Counted from the first letter of the stretch, positions 1 through 12,611 are shown. The stretch is DNA of 64,000 bases from Gambelia wislizenii (GCA_030847615.1 JAUMIR010000001.1:250545187-250609186); one strand, 5' to 3'. Notes: generated from the letters alone by a model not told the origin. Program-made: numbers and translations.

Positions 1-644
1 TGAATAAAATGTTTAAGAAAAGATGTTCATATAGTTACAGCCCCCAAAATCATTTCTAAAAACTACATAAAAGGAAGAGTTTTATATTATATAAGACGAT
101 GTACAGTAACAGATCACTATACTGTCATTTCTGTTCTTGATTTCTTTTTCTCAGTTCATTTTATGGAAATAAGTGCATTATGTCTGTGTAACACTATGGA
201 GACTAGTGGAAACAAAATATTTTTCTCTGTTTTACTAATGTTAATGTTTTGTTTAATCCTTATTGGATTTTTTTCCCCTGCTCCTCAAACTGGCAAAACC
301 AAAGGGGTTCCTTAAAGTTTAGCTGTTTCTTGCAGTTCGGGATGATTTCTAGCAAAAGTAACTTTAAAAAAAATCCATTTACAGTTATATTCTGAATAAA
401 CTATACTTTTAATATATAAGACTTGATAATTTTATGCTAAACATTATATATAATGAATTGCATGTTCCTAAGATAACAAAATAACTTTCAATCGGTAAAA
501 GGGGAGGAAGGTTAGTATTTAATTTTTTTCAGTTTTACCAAAAATTGCTATATTTTTCTCAGTAAAATCCGGGTGGGGGGAGGTTAAATCCCCACTGTGG
601 CTTCAATATTTCTGAAAAAATTGCATCTCTAATCATGAGACAAC
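1..644. other. AT-rich unique sequence, no feature seen
   Basis: Long A/T runs and no open frame, repeat head or transposon terminus that I recognise. It could be intron or intergenic DNA; nothing in it decides which. Confidence 0.5.
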
Positions 645-855
645 ATGATTTGTTGGAAAAGATGACAATGCTGGGAAAAGTGGGCGGCCCTAGGAGAAGA
701 GGAAGAGAGCATTATAGGTGAATTGACTCAACCAAGGAAGCCACAGCCCTGAGTTTGCAAGACCTCAGCAGGACAGTTGAAGACCCAGGTTCTTGGAAGG
801 CTCTCATTCATAGAGTTGCCATAAGCTGAAGCAGATGTGATGGCAGCTCACAGCA
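645..855 (+). mobile_element. BovB (RTE) LINE 3' end fragment
   Basis: The stretch reads like the 3' part of squamate BovB: a 'gatgacaatgctgggaaaag' block, an 'aggaagccacagccctgag' block, then the terminal 'gttgccataagctgaag' block that resembles the tail also used by Sauria SINEs. The usual 'cgacttgacggcac' end is mutated. No coding capacity remains. Identification rests on recalled family sequence, not on a search. Confidence 0.7.
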
Positions 856-3190
856 AGAGCAGCCCTGCCCCCAACACCTCAGGGCTGAGATGGCTCAGTC
901 GCAGAGGCGGGAGCTGGTAGTGTGTGTGTGCGCATGCGCGAGCGCACACATGCATAATCTTCCTTGCCTTTGCAGCCCATGTGGAGGAGGTTTTCTGTTG
1001 AAGGGTAGGGGGTGGTGGTCTTTCTATTTCTTTGCTGACCCACTGGGGAGGTAAAGGATTCAGTTATTACTATTTCTTCTTCTTTTCTGTAGATGGGAAA
1101 CTCTGGACTGCCACCAAAGATGATGATGCTATCAGTGTACATGGCATTTTACAAGTAAAGGAACAAAACAAACAAACAAACAAGCAAACAAACAAAAACA
1201 ACCCAAAACAAAACAAAAAAACCAAAAAAAGCCAGCCCTGTCAAAGATGTACAGTCTAACACACACATACACACACGGGAAGGAAGCAGTAATAAAAATA
1301 TAAAACTATGCAATCCAATTGTTAAACAGATTATCCAATACCAAAGCCTGGAAATTTCTGTGCTTTTCTTTTTATTCCTTGGGTGGTCATTTTACATTTT
1401 CCCTACCCAAGTATGGATGAGTCCAAACAGAGAAGTGGGGAGGGAGAAAGCTCACATGCTCAAGCATAAAGTGGGGTATGTGAATATTGCACAGCATTGT
1501 CTATTGCTTTGTGTAGGGACAAAAAAAGCTCTGATGGTACTTAACATCTGCCTACATGAAAATGACATTTATCTAGGAAAGTTATCAGAGAGAACCCAAC
1601 ACAAGGTTAGAGTTATAATTATTAAAATAAGTGTCAAATGTCCTGCTGTTCAAAGCAGCAGGAAGCTCTCCTGCTACAGTGCATGATTCTGATCCTGTTT
1701 CTACATAGAGAAAACCTGCTTCAGCTCCATTAATTCTGGTGTTAATACAATTGGGAGCCAGTCTACAAGGACAAAAAGACAAGAAGTGACAGCACAATAA
1801 ACCAATAAGCAAAGGGCCTGATTAAAAAAGCAAGAGGGAAAGAGAGAGGGATGGTGACTCTGGCGAAGTGGAAAAGAAAGAAAAAAGATATCCAAAGGGA
1901 GCCAAAGGGAGGGAGAGAAGATTAGTAACATATGGCAGGTATCAATTATTTACCATATATGTACAGTTAAAAAAAACTCAGTCCCCCCTTGGGAATGAAC
2001 CAGCATCGAACAAGCAGAATTGTGTTTTAAAAGGACCAGAAAAGGAAATAAAGCAATTGACAGCTCTGCAGTAAATTAGCATCAGTATAAGTACATAATG
2101 CTCTTGTTCAAAGAAGGAATTATTAGCCTTTATAAATTAAGCTTCAAGAAAGTCTAACTAGCTGCACCATGTCATAGGATGCTCTAATTTATTCCCAAAT
2201 AGAATTCATAGCAGAAAATGGAAGAGGGGTGGGAAAATATAATAAATGAAACTCCCCCCCCCCATTTTTCTGTGGTTCAATTGTAGAAACAAGGGTTTTC
2301 TTCCTGTTCTTTAAAAAAACATACAACAACAAAATGCATTAGAAAAGGGTCTGTTTACTGAAAGTCAATACATTGAAGGCTGAGATATTACACTCACAAG
2401 TCACATATTTGAATTGGGTCATCATTTTATCTCACCTCACCCCTGACTTAATTATATCTAATTCTGTCCACACAGTAACTTCCATGGTAACCTCTTTGTG
2501 ATTTAGAATCACAGTGCATTTATGCCTGATAAATCATTTGCCCTTGTGACCAGTTTCTCCTTTCTATGGAAAAGGCTATTTCATATTCCTACCGAATAGA
2601 CAACATTTAATAGATAGGTAGATTGAACAGCAGACCTGTGTATTAGATACCAGAAGTGAACATTTATGTCTATTGTTACATAAACTGCTACCTTGAAACC
2701 ATTACCCCCCCTCCAAATTGGTATGCTGGACATGCTAAGGGGACTAAGGTAGACGATCACAATCCCCCTGCTGGGCAGCCTGTTTTTGCTGCAGATTAGA
2801 TCTGAGAGGATGACAGGGGAGCTGTTCGCAGGCCAGGATTGGTGACAGCCAGTTCCAAGCCAGAGTGAAGTCAACATGCACAGGTTGAAACTGTTTCCCC
2901 ACCATCCAGTTTTAAATCTAAAAATATACCATGCCGTCCTTTCCCCTCCATGCATGGGTTAAAAAGAAGAAGAAAAACCTCCCCCTCTTTAACCTTGAAG
3001 GGTGTGTATGTGTGTGATTTTTTAAAATATAAACCTCTTCTGCCATCCATACATGTTGTTTCAGATCCATGGTGTAGGTATTTGTAGTTATTTTTGAGTA
3101 CAAAAGGGGGTCTTAAGTTGCACAAAAAGTGTTTAATGTGTCACATAGCTGTTATCCGAATGGCATGTGATCCGCGAGGATCCCACCAAG
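856..3190. other. Mostly unrecognised sequence with simple repeats
   Basis: Contains a purine/pyrimidine-alternating tg/cg run near 918-948, an A-rich (aaac)n tract at 1158-1232, a short (ac)n tract near 1258-1276 and a C homopolymer near 2253-2263. Short open frames on both strands show no known domain and overlap one another, so I treat them as chance. Confidence 0.5.
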
Positions 3191-3976
3191 TGTCCGAAAT
3201 TAATACAGGGAATATTTAATTAGCTCAAAATGGCAACAAGAGACCAGGTAACAGCAGAATCTTTTGACCTATGCATACCGGTAGTAACAGGGGAGACTCT
3301 AAGCCAAAACATACAATTACATGGTCTTTATTGGAAATTGGTAGTAACAGCATTCATGCATACATTCAGGCTTCAGGCAATCACACAAGGCTATTGAAGA
3401 TAGTAGGAAGTATTTGGATAGAGAAATAGAGTAAGAGGATTGTGGATTATCAATTATACTAATCCTGTAGAGCTGAGATCATGAAGTAAACTGACAGCGA
3501 GAAGACAGAATGGTGACATGAACTGATGTGGAGTTGAAGAGCAGGGGATTCATGTACACTTGGGTGGTGTTTTAGGGTGATATTTATATGTAATAATTCC
3601 CCTGAAGGGATGGGGTTTAGAGTGGAATACAATGTTTCTTGGAGTTTCCCAGGACTGAACAAAGGATTTTCTAGAAGAGTTAACAATTGTTAATGGGAGG
3701 TGTATTTGAAATTGAATAGGAGCAAGCAACTTCTATTGTTGGAGGGGAAGGGAAGAGGAAAAACCTGTTTTGCAACTATTGAGGTCTCTGTTATTGTTGA
3801 GTGGATTAGTGGATGACTCAGGTGTCAACTCTGACCTGAGTACTACTTACTTGGGAAATTTCCAAAGCCCCTCCCTTGGTTATACATGACTCCAGCCTTG
3901 GTAACTGGGGGTCCCTGGTTTACCTGCTAACCACGCAGAAGGCCACATCAAGCCAAATTATTAAATATTGCCAATT
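3191..3976 (-). mobile_element. Solo LTR, family A, reversed copy
   Basis: On the minus strand this runs from about TGGCAATATT to TTTCGGACA and aligns by eye along its length with 20243-21099. Shared blocks include the 'agtcatccactaatcc' region, the segment around 'aatatcaccctaaaa', the 'ggtcaaaagatc' segment and the CGGACA end. Next to that end both copies read CGGACACTwGTGGG-like sequence, so a few leader bases are retained here. The poly(A)-signal part is weaker than in the other copy. No internal coding region follows. The retroelement class is not determined. Confidence 0.65.
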
Positions 3977-5621
3977 ATGTGATGTTCTAAGACGGAGCTC
4001 TATCAGTATAGGTAACATCGCTTGACCCACACGCTAAAGTAATAACATGGCTGCTCCCTCATGTGCCAAAGGCCACACACCCAACATCACTCTGGCCACG
4101 TGATTCTGCATGTGGCTCTTTTCCTCACTGGATCCTGGGGGCCCATGCATATGAAACCAGAAGAGGCTGGTGGCTCCCATGTGAATGTGCTCTGTTATTT
4201 TAGCCTGAACTTTAGCAGGAACTATCCAAGCTGCTTAACCTTATCCCCCAAGTAGGTTTGACACTTGTCCTTGGGTGGTTCCTTCCAAGTTTCAACTAAA
4301 ACCCAGAGTGAACTCACAGCCCAATTGACATCACAGCCACCAGCCTCCACTGCATAACACTACAAATATTTCTCAATATCTTCTATTAGGGTTTAATGGA
4401 CCCAAAATGGAAGTGGGCTAAATGTTGATAAATCCTCCATCTGTACAGGGTGTATTTTTCAGAGGTACTCTACCACCAGCAATATGAAGATGCATCTACA
4501 GTAGGCAATCCATTTCTAGCCCAAACATTCATATTGGATCTTTCATGCTCTCCATCACAGCGGTCCTTGAAGCGTAGGTCAAAGGTCCTTCCTTATGCCC
4601 CAGGGAGGGCGTCCAGGAAGGAGCAGCCTAAATGGCTTCTATTGATTGAGCAGATTGATTGAGCCCCTGCTGTGATTAATTTTGGACCAAGAGCACCTGC
4701 GGTAGTAAAGCAATAGGTCAAGGTTTCCGAGTTGTATTGGCTACACAGCCCTAGCAAGCTTTCTAAGGGGCACACAAGGCCCTTTAAAGGGCAGTGAAGG
4801 ATTGCAGTTTGTTAAAGGCTTCCCATGGCTGCTAATATTAACCCACAGAGCTGGCCATGCTCAGCTTCATAGTTGGCCCTAATAGCAACTTAATAGCACG
4901 ATAATGTGGACTGAGCAGAAGTTATTGGATTGATCTTCTGATTGATGGGGAAATCATGACCACTCTGGCCTCTCGCTGCTAGCTGTACGCTGGATTGTTT
5001 TGGAATTCATCATATATTCTGACCACAGCACTTAGTTTCATAATTAATGTTTGGGACAAAGGAAGACATTAATTTATTCCAGTTCTTGTTTTCTCCACTT
5101 TTCACCCCCAGCTGTTCTTTCTAAATGTGTGAATACATTCTAGCACCACACATACAGGATGGTGGTAGTGTTTCTGCTTCATTCACTGGCTGGAGCCATC
5201 TATTTACACATGTATTCCTGACATTTAAAAAAAAAATGCCTTCAAACCCTGCTCTTCTTCAAGTGTGCACACTGGGATCCTCATATATTATATCTATAAC
5301 AGTGCTGTGAAGGAGGCTAAGCTGGAAGACATGGAAACATACACAAACCTTCCCAGTGAGCGACACAGCTGAGGGGAGATTTGAATTCAGCCCTCTACAT
5401 AGCTTAAGTCCAGAATTCTAATTGCTGCAGGACACACATAGACCTCTGTTACAGCAATGGCCACAGTCTCTAGTGGTCCAAAACACACTGCTGTAGAGGT
5501 CCACATGCATATTCATGTATGGGAGACATTGGCATATAAATCCCTTCCCACAAGGGAGAGAAAAAGTAATATAACCCATCCCTGCTGTTTAATGTATATA
5601 GCAGAGGATTAAGCTTTTTCT
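3977..5621. other. Unrecognised sequence
   Basis: No convincing open frame, structural RNA or repeat end. Short AT-rich and mixed-composition sequence only. Confidence 0.4.
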
Positions 5622-6242
5622 CATAGAATCACAGAATTGTAGAGTTGGAAGAGACCATGAGGGCCATCCAGTCCAACCCCCTGCCATGCAGGAAATCACG
5701 ATCAAAGCATTCCCGACAGATGGCCATCCAGCCTCTGGTTAAAGACCTCCAAGGAAGGAGACCTCACCACGCTCCGAGGGTGTGTGTTCCACTGCCCAAC
5801 AGCTCTTACTATTAAAAAGTTCCTTCTAATGTTGAGGTGGAATCTCTGTTCCTGGAGCTTGCATCCATTGCTCCATGTTCCAGTCTCTGGAGCAGCAGAA
5901 AACAAGCCTGCTCCATCCTCAGCATGACACCCCTTCCAATACTTAAACAGGGCTATCATATCGCCTCCTAACCATCTTTTTTTCCAGGCTAAACATACCC
6001 AGCTCCCTAAGTCTCTCCTCATAAGGCATGGTTTCCAGACCTTTCACCATTTTAGTCGCCCTCCTCTGGACACGCTCCAATTTGTCAATATCCTTTTTGA
6101 ATTGTGGTGCCCAGAACTGGACACAGTATTCTAGGTGAGGTCTGACCAAGGCAGAATAGAGCGGCACTATTACTTCCCTTGATGTAGACACTATACTTCT
6201 ATTGATGCAGCCCAAAATCACATTGGCCTTTTTAGCTGCCAC
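5622..6242 (-). mobile_element. CR1 LINE 3' fragment with end of reverse-transcriptase ORF
   Basis: On the minus strand a decayed reading frame begins near 6242 with the C-terminal CR1 RT region: '[14 protein letters not shown]' followed by a '[15 protein letters not shown]' stretch. It shifts frame near 5990-5940 and continues with '[10 protein letters not shown]' and a 'FNQRLDGHLSG'-like end. After the stop comes the characteristic 3' UTR, whose plus-strand form is 'gttggaagagacc' and 'ccagtccaaccccctgcc', ending with the ATTCTATGA-type terminus at 5622. The copy is strongly 5'-truncated, as most CR1 copies are, and cannot encode a functional enzyme. Confidence 0.9.
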
Positions 6243-6804
6243 ATCTCCCTATCCTCTGTGTGCCTAGACACCTAAACAGAAGAATCACTATATGTGTATT
6301 ACTTAATATGAGTCCATGTTGGCTGAGAAGTAAGAGGTTTTTCAAGTCTGGTGAGGGTCTCCAATTATAGGAGTGACTCTTACCCCATCCTCACAAAAAA
6401 CATGGGAGGTTGAAATCCCAATCCCTGGCATTTGCACCCAAGCTGCAAAAGGTTACATGTTCACCCTGCTTTTCTGTCACTAGGGAATGTAACCATTACA
6501 GAAGATGCCAGCCTGCAGGCACTACTACTCTAGCTCTTGGACAGGAGAAGTTGTGTTTGGCAGAAAGGATATGAGTGCCACTCCCTTCCCGCCCCACAAA
6601 CACTGTGAATTTGGGGAAACAACTGTGGGAAGGACACCTTTGAACAACTCCTGGGATGTGCACTGCTCTCCCCCTCTGCTGGATCTTTGAGGAGGGGACT
6701 GGAATTCAGTGGTAGAGGCTATATTGAATGTGGGTAGACTCTAGGCCCAGTGGTTTAGTGAAGGAATCCCTCTTTATAATGTGAAGTGCATTACTGTCAA
6801 CACA
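6243..6804. other. Unrecognised sequence
   Basis: The CR1 truncation point lies at the left edge and a hAT target duplication at the right. Nothing else is identifiable. Confidence 0.4.
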
Positions 6805-6812
6805 GGATAAAG

Positions 6813-7205
6813 CAGAGGTGGGCAACAATGGATGACTGGGGGGCCACATTAGCCCTCCAGGAGACCTGGGAGGGCTGCACACCTGCCTCCACAATAGAAA
6901 TGATCATTCTACCCCCCACAGTGCCCTCTAGGGGACATGAGGGCATGTTTTTGGGCTGCCCTGGATCCCTAGAGGGCATTTTTGGGACATTCTGAGGCAA
7001 TTTTGTTTTTGAATTTTTTTGCAAAATTTCATTTTGACCACTGGGGACTCCAAACATGGCAGGAGTGCCCAATCTTTGTGTGTGTGTGTGTGTGTGTGGA
7101 ACATTTTGGAGCAAAAAAAATGTTCTTTTTGCAGAACATTTTTTTACCTCCTTGGGGACCTGGGGCTCACATGCAGCCTGTGGGCCATTCTTTTGCCCAC
7201 CCCTG
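6813..7205. mobile_element. hAT-type non-autonomous element (393 bp)
   Basis: Left end CAGAGGTGGGCAAC and right end TTGCCCACCCCTG form the CAGGGGTGGGCAA inverted terminus typical of Charlie-like hAT elements. The 8-bp flanks, ggataaag (6805-6812) and gggtaaaa (7206-7213), match at six of eight positions, fitting an old 8-bp target duplication. A (tg)n run lies at about 7077-7099. No transposase frame. Confidence 0.75.
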
Positions 7206-7790
7206 GGGTAAAAGATTCCTCCTGGTCCTGTGAGCTCTCCAGGATCTGCCACTGAGTAATGAAGGAGTGGTCCACAGTCCTTGAGCCGCCATCTTGGGAA
7301 AAAGGTGGGCTATAAATCCAATACAAACATACATCAAATTATGAATCAGATCTAAAAAATATTGGATTCTGTTGAAGAACAGACTGAGCATCCATTTCCC
7401 TATTATGCTTAAAACAAATAAAAAGGGACATTTTGATCTTACTTCCTGTTGCCTCTGAGGGAACTACCTGATAACAGAGGGTCTCCTGCTGTTATGCTGA
7501 ATTCAAAACCTGACCATCCAGAGTCCTAGTCCGGCATTCAAAGCACCAGAGCACAGTGGCTCTCTACTGCTAGTAAAGGCACTGCATCTGTGCAATTATT
7601 TTGTCTGAATGGGTGATGCCAAGATGGAAGCGTAGTCCAGAAGTACCTCTGGGCGAGGGTGACTAATTTAACATGCCAAAGAAGAAGAAGAAGAGATGCA
7701 TCATCCAATGAGAGGACAAAAGAGGGGAGCAGATTGGCATTTTCAGATGCTAATTTATACACACAGATACAGAATTATAAATTATTGCTA
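7206..7790. other. Unrecognised sequence
   Basis: Contains a short (gaa)n stretch near 7680-7695; otherwise nothing identifiable. Confidence 0.4.
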
Positions 7791-7792
7791 TA

Positions 7793-8004
7793 CAGTTGTC
7801 CCTTCATATTTGCTGGGGTTTGGTTCCAGGACCTCCTGTGGATACCAAAATCCATGAGTACTCAAGTCCCATTATATGCAATGGCATAGAAAAATGGTGT
7901 CTCTTATATAAGATGGCAAAATCAAGGTTTGCTTTTTGGATTTTTTTTTAAAGAATATTTTCAAGCTGTGAATACTTAAATCCATGGATAAGGAGGGACA
8001 ACTG
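7793..8004. mobile_element. Tigger/pogo-like MITE (212 bp), copy 1
   Basis: The inverted termini CAGTTGTCCCTTCAT and AGGGACAACTG are flanked on both sides by TA (7791-7792, 8005-8006), the target duplication of Tc1/mariner/pogo elements. The interior resembles 27821-28050 and the reverse complement of 51259-51473. Confidence 0.8.
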
Positions 8005-8209
8005 TAGTTTCAATAGAAATGCAATAAATCTCTTTATTGTAGGAAAAAAAACTGTGACCAGGTGACCTATGTGCCTGCTCCATCCACTGTCCAGATGTTG
8101 CTGACTGACAATTCAGTGCCTGTATTCTCCCCTTTGAGCTGAGTATTCTTTCTTATTAAACAGGAACTTGGTATGGAACACCCTTCAAAAAGAACACTTT
8201 CAAACAGAG

Positions 8210-8720
8210 CAGGAGTGGGGAAACTGGGGTGGGGTTTTTTGGCCCCAAAGGCCAAATTTCAATTTGGAAAGGGTTTCCTAGGATACATTCTACCACTAAG
8301 TGGAGCTAAGGCCATCATGCTGGGCCAGATGGTGCTAGGTGGGGGCTAGATGTAATCTGTACCAATTATCATGTATTTGCATCTCCCCGTCTTACAAATC
8401 ACAGGTCAGTTCTTAGGCTGTCTACTGCTGTGTGTCTATTCACCAGTAGCAGTGCATGCAAAGCACAGCTCATATCTTCAGGCATACAAAGCAAAGCACC
8501 AGTCTCTGCATATGTACTGAGGAATGAGCCACAGTGCCTTAGCTTCCCAGACTGCAAACAAAGCTTAGTTTAATGGAACTGCTTCTTGGTTTTTTTTTAC
8601 AAAGCCTTTGTCTTTTGTCTCCAACCACTGATAAAGATATGAGCCAAAGAAGCTTGTGAGCCAGACTGGAACCCCTGTGAGCCACATTTGGCTCATAGGC
8701 CATTGATTTCCAAACCTCTG
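8210..8720. mobile_element. Probable hAT-type element (511 bp)
   Basis: Left end CAGGAGTGGGGAAACTG and right end GATTTCCAAACCTCTG are imperfect inverted repeats. The flanks aaacagag and aaacatta share five leading bases, so the 8-bp duplication is only weakly supported. The right part contains 'gagccacatttggctcat', common in vertebrate hAT MITEs. No coding frame. Confidence 0.5.
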
Positions 8721-8730
8721 AAACATTATC

Positions 8731-9304
8731 GGATATTATCAGACTAGTGTCTAAAAACGCTATAATTCCGTGAATGAAGATAGCAAAAACTTTGTGGCAT
8801 TATAGCACTTATTGTCACATGTAGCTGTAATCACATGAAAGAAACACCATGAAATTATCTCATGATGACCACTAGTGTTTTAAGAATGGGAGTTTACTTC
8901 CGTGATTTGGCATGAGTGAGATTTCGGCAGGTCTTGTGAGAAGATGCGAGCACTTAAAACACTGAAACAAACCAAAAAACATGCAAACTAAAGGGGGTTC
9001 ATAAGAAGAGTGTCCTGTGCTTCATTTTCACATTCTCACCCGGACGTTTTCTCGCTGAGGACCACCCATTCATGCTGTAATCTCATGATTACAATGGGAT
9101 ATGGTTTCACACACAGTCAATACCGTGAAAAAAGCACTCTTTTCAATCTATTGACAGCTTGTCCCATGAGTTAGAAATAATTCTTTTGTCGTGGCTGGAG
9201 CATGGAGTAAGGACACAAAGACAACAACATTGTGCAATAGTGGGGCCCATTCACGCTACCCTGACATCATTATCCTGTGATTTTTGCCGCATTTGATAAT
9301 CTCC
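8731..9304 (-). mobile_element. Family H DNA transposon (~0.6 kb), reversed copy
   Basis: Ends read GGATATTATCAGA at left and TTGATAATCTCC at right. The interior is the reverse complement of 10080-10695: shared blocks include the Ttttatgaac-type segment, the 'caatctattgac' block and the 'atgctgtaatctcatgatta' block. No open frame, so non-autonomous. Other copies are 10080-10695, 14598-15182, 52808-53377 and 58221-58873. Confidence 0.75.
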
Positions 9305-9740
9305 TAATATTCAAGTGTGGAATTTTCTCTTTTCATTAGTCAGAGAATTCCAGGAAGTGGCAGAGGTTGCTGATGCAGGCAGGGAGGGGGAGGAATCAGA
9401 GGATGGCTCTGAAGCCACAATGCTGATGGTTGTTTTCTAAATGGTCTTAACAGATTGCAGATGACCAAAGCTCTGTCTCTAACAAGCAAACAAGGAAATA
9501 CGAACTTCCTCCCTTTCAGTGACAGGAGCTCTCCAGTTACACTTTAATCGCTTTTGCAGTTGCTCTTTGAAAGAGAGTAACACACAGCTGAGCTCAGATC
9601 AATGGGGATGCTATTCAACTATGGGAGGGGGTCTGAGATAAAGGACAAAGAATGGGGTGGGTGGGAAAGTATTACATAACCAAGAGATCCTTACTGTGGG
9701 AAACCTAGAGGAAATGGACAACTTCCCAACAAAATAGCTA
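9305..9740. other. Unrecognised sequence
   Basis: No supported feature. Confidence 0.4.
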
Positions 9741-9970
9741 TTTGTTGTTGTCGTAATGTGCCTTCAAGTCAAGTTCAACTGAGGACAACTCTATCATGGG
9801 GTTTTCTCAGCAAGATTTTTTCAGAGGAGGTTTTCTGCTGCCTTCCTTTGAGGCTGAGAGAGTGTGATTTGCCCAAGGTCATCCAGGGGGTTTCCATAGG
9901 TGAGCAGGGATTCAAACCCTGATCTCCCACAATCCCAGCCCAATACAAACTACTATACCACACTGGCTGT
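9741..9970 (-). mobile_element. Sauria-type tRNA-derived SINE
   Basis: On the minus strand it begins with the tRNA-like head (agccagtgtggtatagtag), continues through the internal 'gattcaaaccctg' box B-like segment and the 'gggcaaatcacactctctc' body, and ends in the BovB-like tail 'cacattacgacaacaac'. Full length, no coding capacity. Moved in trans by BovB-type machinery according to established knowledge of the family. Confidence 0.9.
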
Positions 9971-10079
9971 TTATGGCTGTTAGGAAATATTTAGCTATGG
10001 TATCCCATCTCTGTAACATGGGTTGTGGTTTGGTTCATTTTGTCTGTGATATCATTGTTTTCTTCATGTTGAAGACTAA

Positions 10080-10695
10080 GGACATTATCAGATGCAACAA
10101 AAATTGCAGGATTATGCCAACATGCTAGAGCGAACGGGCCCCACTATTTCATGACATTGTCATTGTTGTGTGGTTACTCTGGGTTCCAGCTGCGAAAAAG
10201 CCATTATTTCTAATTCACAGGACAAGCCATCAATAGATCGTCAATAGTGCTTTTTTCACACTATTGATGGTATGCAAAACTGCATCCTGTTGTAATAGCA
10301 AGATCACAGCATGAATGGGCAGTCAGTGAGTAAATTTCCAGGTGAGAACGTGAAAACAAAGCACAGGACACTCTTTTTATGAACTGTCCACTTAGTTTCA
10401 ACGTTTTTATGTTTGTTTCAGTGCTTTTGTGTTCATTTACTTTGTTAATTTAGGTGTTTTTGGAATTTTAAGGGCACTCACGTCTTCTCTCCAGAACCAC
10501 CAAAATCTTGTTCATGCTAAATCATGGAAGTAAACTCCTGTTCTTAAAGCGATAGTGGTCAGTGTGTGATAATTCTGTGGTGGTTCTTGTGTGTGATTAC
10601 AGCAATGTGCGATAATAAGTGTTATATGCTACTATGTTTCCACTATCCTCATTCGTGGAATTATAGCATTTTTAGGTGCTTGTCTGATAATGTCC
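10080..10695 (+). mobile_element. Family H DNA transposon (~0.6 kb), most complete copy
   Basis: Terminal inverted repeats GGACATTATCAGATG and TCTGATAATGTCC. The flanks are TAA and TTA, close to the 3-bp duplication seen at other copies (CTA/CTA at 52808-53377; TTA/TTA at 58221-58873). A 3-bp TA-rich duplication suggests PIF/Harbinger-like origin, but no transposase is present to confirm it. Confidence 0.8.
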
Positions 10696-11117
10696 TTATA
10701 GATTAATATCAGGCTGATAGTCTACCAGTGGCTTGAGTAAAGGTGGTAAACTAAATGCACATGAAGCATTCACACATTACATCCACACCCCCTGTGTATT
10801 CCTTAATGCAGAGAGTGGCTGGTGAGCGGATGCACTGATGTATATGCTTAATCCTACTACTGCTCCTCCAACAGCAGCACTGAGTTGAACAGAAGCTCTC
10901 CTGGTATTGAACCCTGGTCAAAAGACAGCATCTACAACGTTACCTGAGGGGAACAGGCTCCTTTGGTGGGTCCAGGGGAGGCAAGACAGCCAGTTCAAGT
11001 CAACAGCATCTTTTCTGCCAGGGAGCCAGGGAACGTTTTGGAAGCTTGAAGAAATGGGCCAGGGTTATGGCTCTAGAGAGGAACAACCAAATCCTGATAT
11101 TGGCTGTCTGAAGTGGC
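10696..11117. other. Unrecognised sequence
   Basis: No supported feature. A short plus-strand open frame runs through 10907-11218 but shows no domain and enters the palindromic MITE. Confidence 0.4.
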
Positions 11118-11268
11118 TGCCTTTACTGCTATGGCTGCCTCCTGTGGAATCCTGGGATTTGCAGTTTAGGGAGGGAGAACTGAGAATTCTCAGCCAGAGA
11201 GCTCTTAAGCCTCCCTAAACTACAAACCCCAGAATTCCACAGGAGGCAGCCACAGCAGTTAAAGTGGA
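11118..11268. mobile_element. Palindromic MITE
   Basis: Left arm 11122-11175 and right arm 11210-11264 are near-perfect reverse complements built around 'ctcctgtggaatcctggga' and 'gaattccacaggagg'. This is the common lizard foldback module also seen at 27247-27465, 59503-59785 and 61158-61390. Confidence 0.75.
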
Positions 11269-12235
11269 ATAGTAACACTATAGCAGTGTAGTGTGATAAA
11301 TTGTTTCCTACTTCTGTATTTACTACCTGACACCCTATGCTACATTTGTTGTGAAAAAGCAGGGCATCAGCACATCTTGGCACACTTTCCTGACCTACAC
11401 ATTGCAGTCATCTAATCATTTGAAGCCCTCTTTGTGGGGGATCATTGTTTGAGGCTGGAAGGATGTGTTTCTCCATGTCCTGGCAAACAGACTTCCCAGG
11501 GACTGTGAGATTAGCATGTCAGGGAAAAGGTCTGGTGTCCCAATGAACTGCTCCCAGCAGCACAGGAAGGGCTCACCCACTAGGATGACTAACAACGGCT
11601 GTGTGTAGTGATTTAAAGCATCTGCAATGTGCATGTGTGTCCTTAGCCCTTGAAAAGAGGGCCTGAGAGTAGAGGCAAATTTATAAAGCAGTGCTATCAT
11701 TACAGCTGATTAGATAACTTGGTTTTTGGCTGATGTATCAAGAGATGGGTGAGGTTCTTGTTTGGACTCATAACTATAGTTCTTCACACACTTTCAAGTA
11801 TAGAATAGGAAGCAATTGGCAACTGAAACCTGAGAAGTATATTCAGGAGGGATACCTGGGTGGAGGGTGGGAGGAAATAATGTTACCGCTGCCCTGGAGT
11901 TAATCCCCATGTATAGACCATGTCGTCATCCCTTTCTAAACCCTTTAGAGATCTGTGGTGAGAAAAGTCCTCGAAAGCATGAGTCATGAGCATTTTCCTT
12001 GGGGATGCTGATTCACTTCCAGCTTTCATTGCATCATGTGTATGTTTGTCGAGGCACACATTTTCAGTGGGAGGGGCTGGGCCTCCTATGTGAGGAAATT
12101 GAAATTTCAGACTGAAACTCGAGCAAGTTAACACAATAGGTCTTTGGGATGAGAGCCAAATTGACTGGTTTGGGATTGGCAGTTGGGGGGAGGGAGAGTC
12201 TCAGATTCCACCATGTCCAACCTTGAATAATAAGC
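11269..12235. other. Unrecognised sequence
   Basis: No supported feature. Confidence 0.4.
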
Positions 12236-12461
12236 CTAAATACCCTAAGGCACCAGATCCTGTCTTGACCTTGGAAGCTAAGCAGGGTCAGCTCTGGCTG
12301 GATGGGAGGACACCAAGAAATACCAGGTGCTGTAGGCTATACTTCAGAGGAATGAACTGGCAGAACCACCTCTGAGTATTCCTTACCTAAGGAAACCTTA
12401 TGAAATTAATGGGGTTGTCATACATCAGCAGGCAACTTGAAGGCACATACACACACAGATC
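12236..12461 (+). mobile_element. 5S-rRNA-derived SINE (5S-Sauria type)
   Basis: The first ~110 bases are a diverged 5S rRNA: 'ttggaagctaagcagggtc', 'ggatgggaggacacc' and 'ataccaggtgctgtaggct' are the 5S internal-promoter and 3' segments. They are followed by a SINE body and a tail 'gcaacttgaaggcacat' plus (ac)n. This is a retroposed SINE, not a 5S gene: the box sequences carry substitutions and the tail is the BovB-like one shared with the tRNA-headed SINEs. Confidence 0.88.
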
Positions 12462-12611
12462 TATAACCATCCAGTCTACATAGGACAGCTATCTGCAGGA
12501 AAAAGTTATAGTGTAAGGGACTTCACTATGTCAGACTACTATGTCCTTCTAGTTCATCATTTCTCCTCAGTCAGTCAGCATTCCATGGCCACTAAGCATG
12601 TTCAGTTCTCA

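Noticed and set aside
12245..12345. 5S rRNA gene
   Set aside because: The 5S-like segment carries many substitutions and continues into a SINE body and BovB-like tail.
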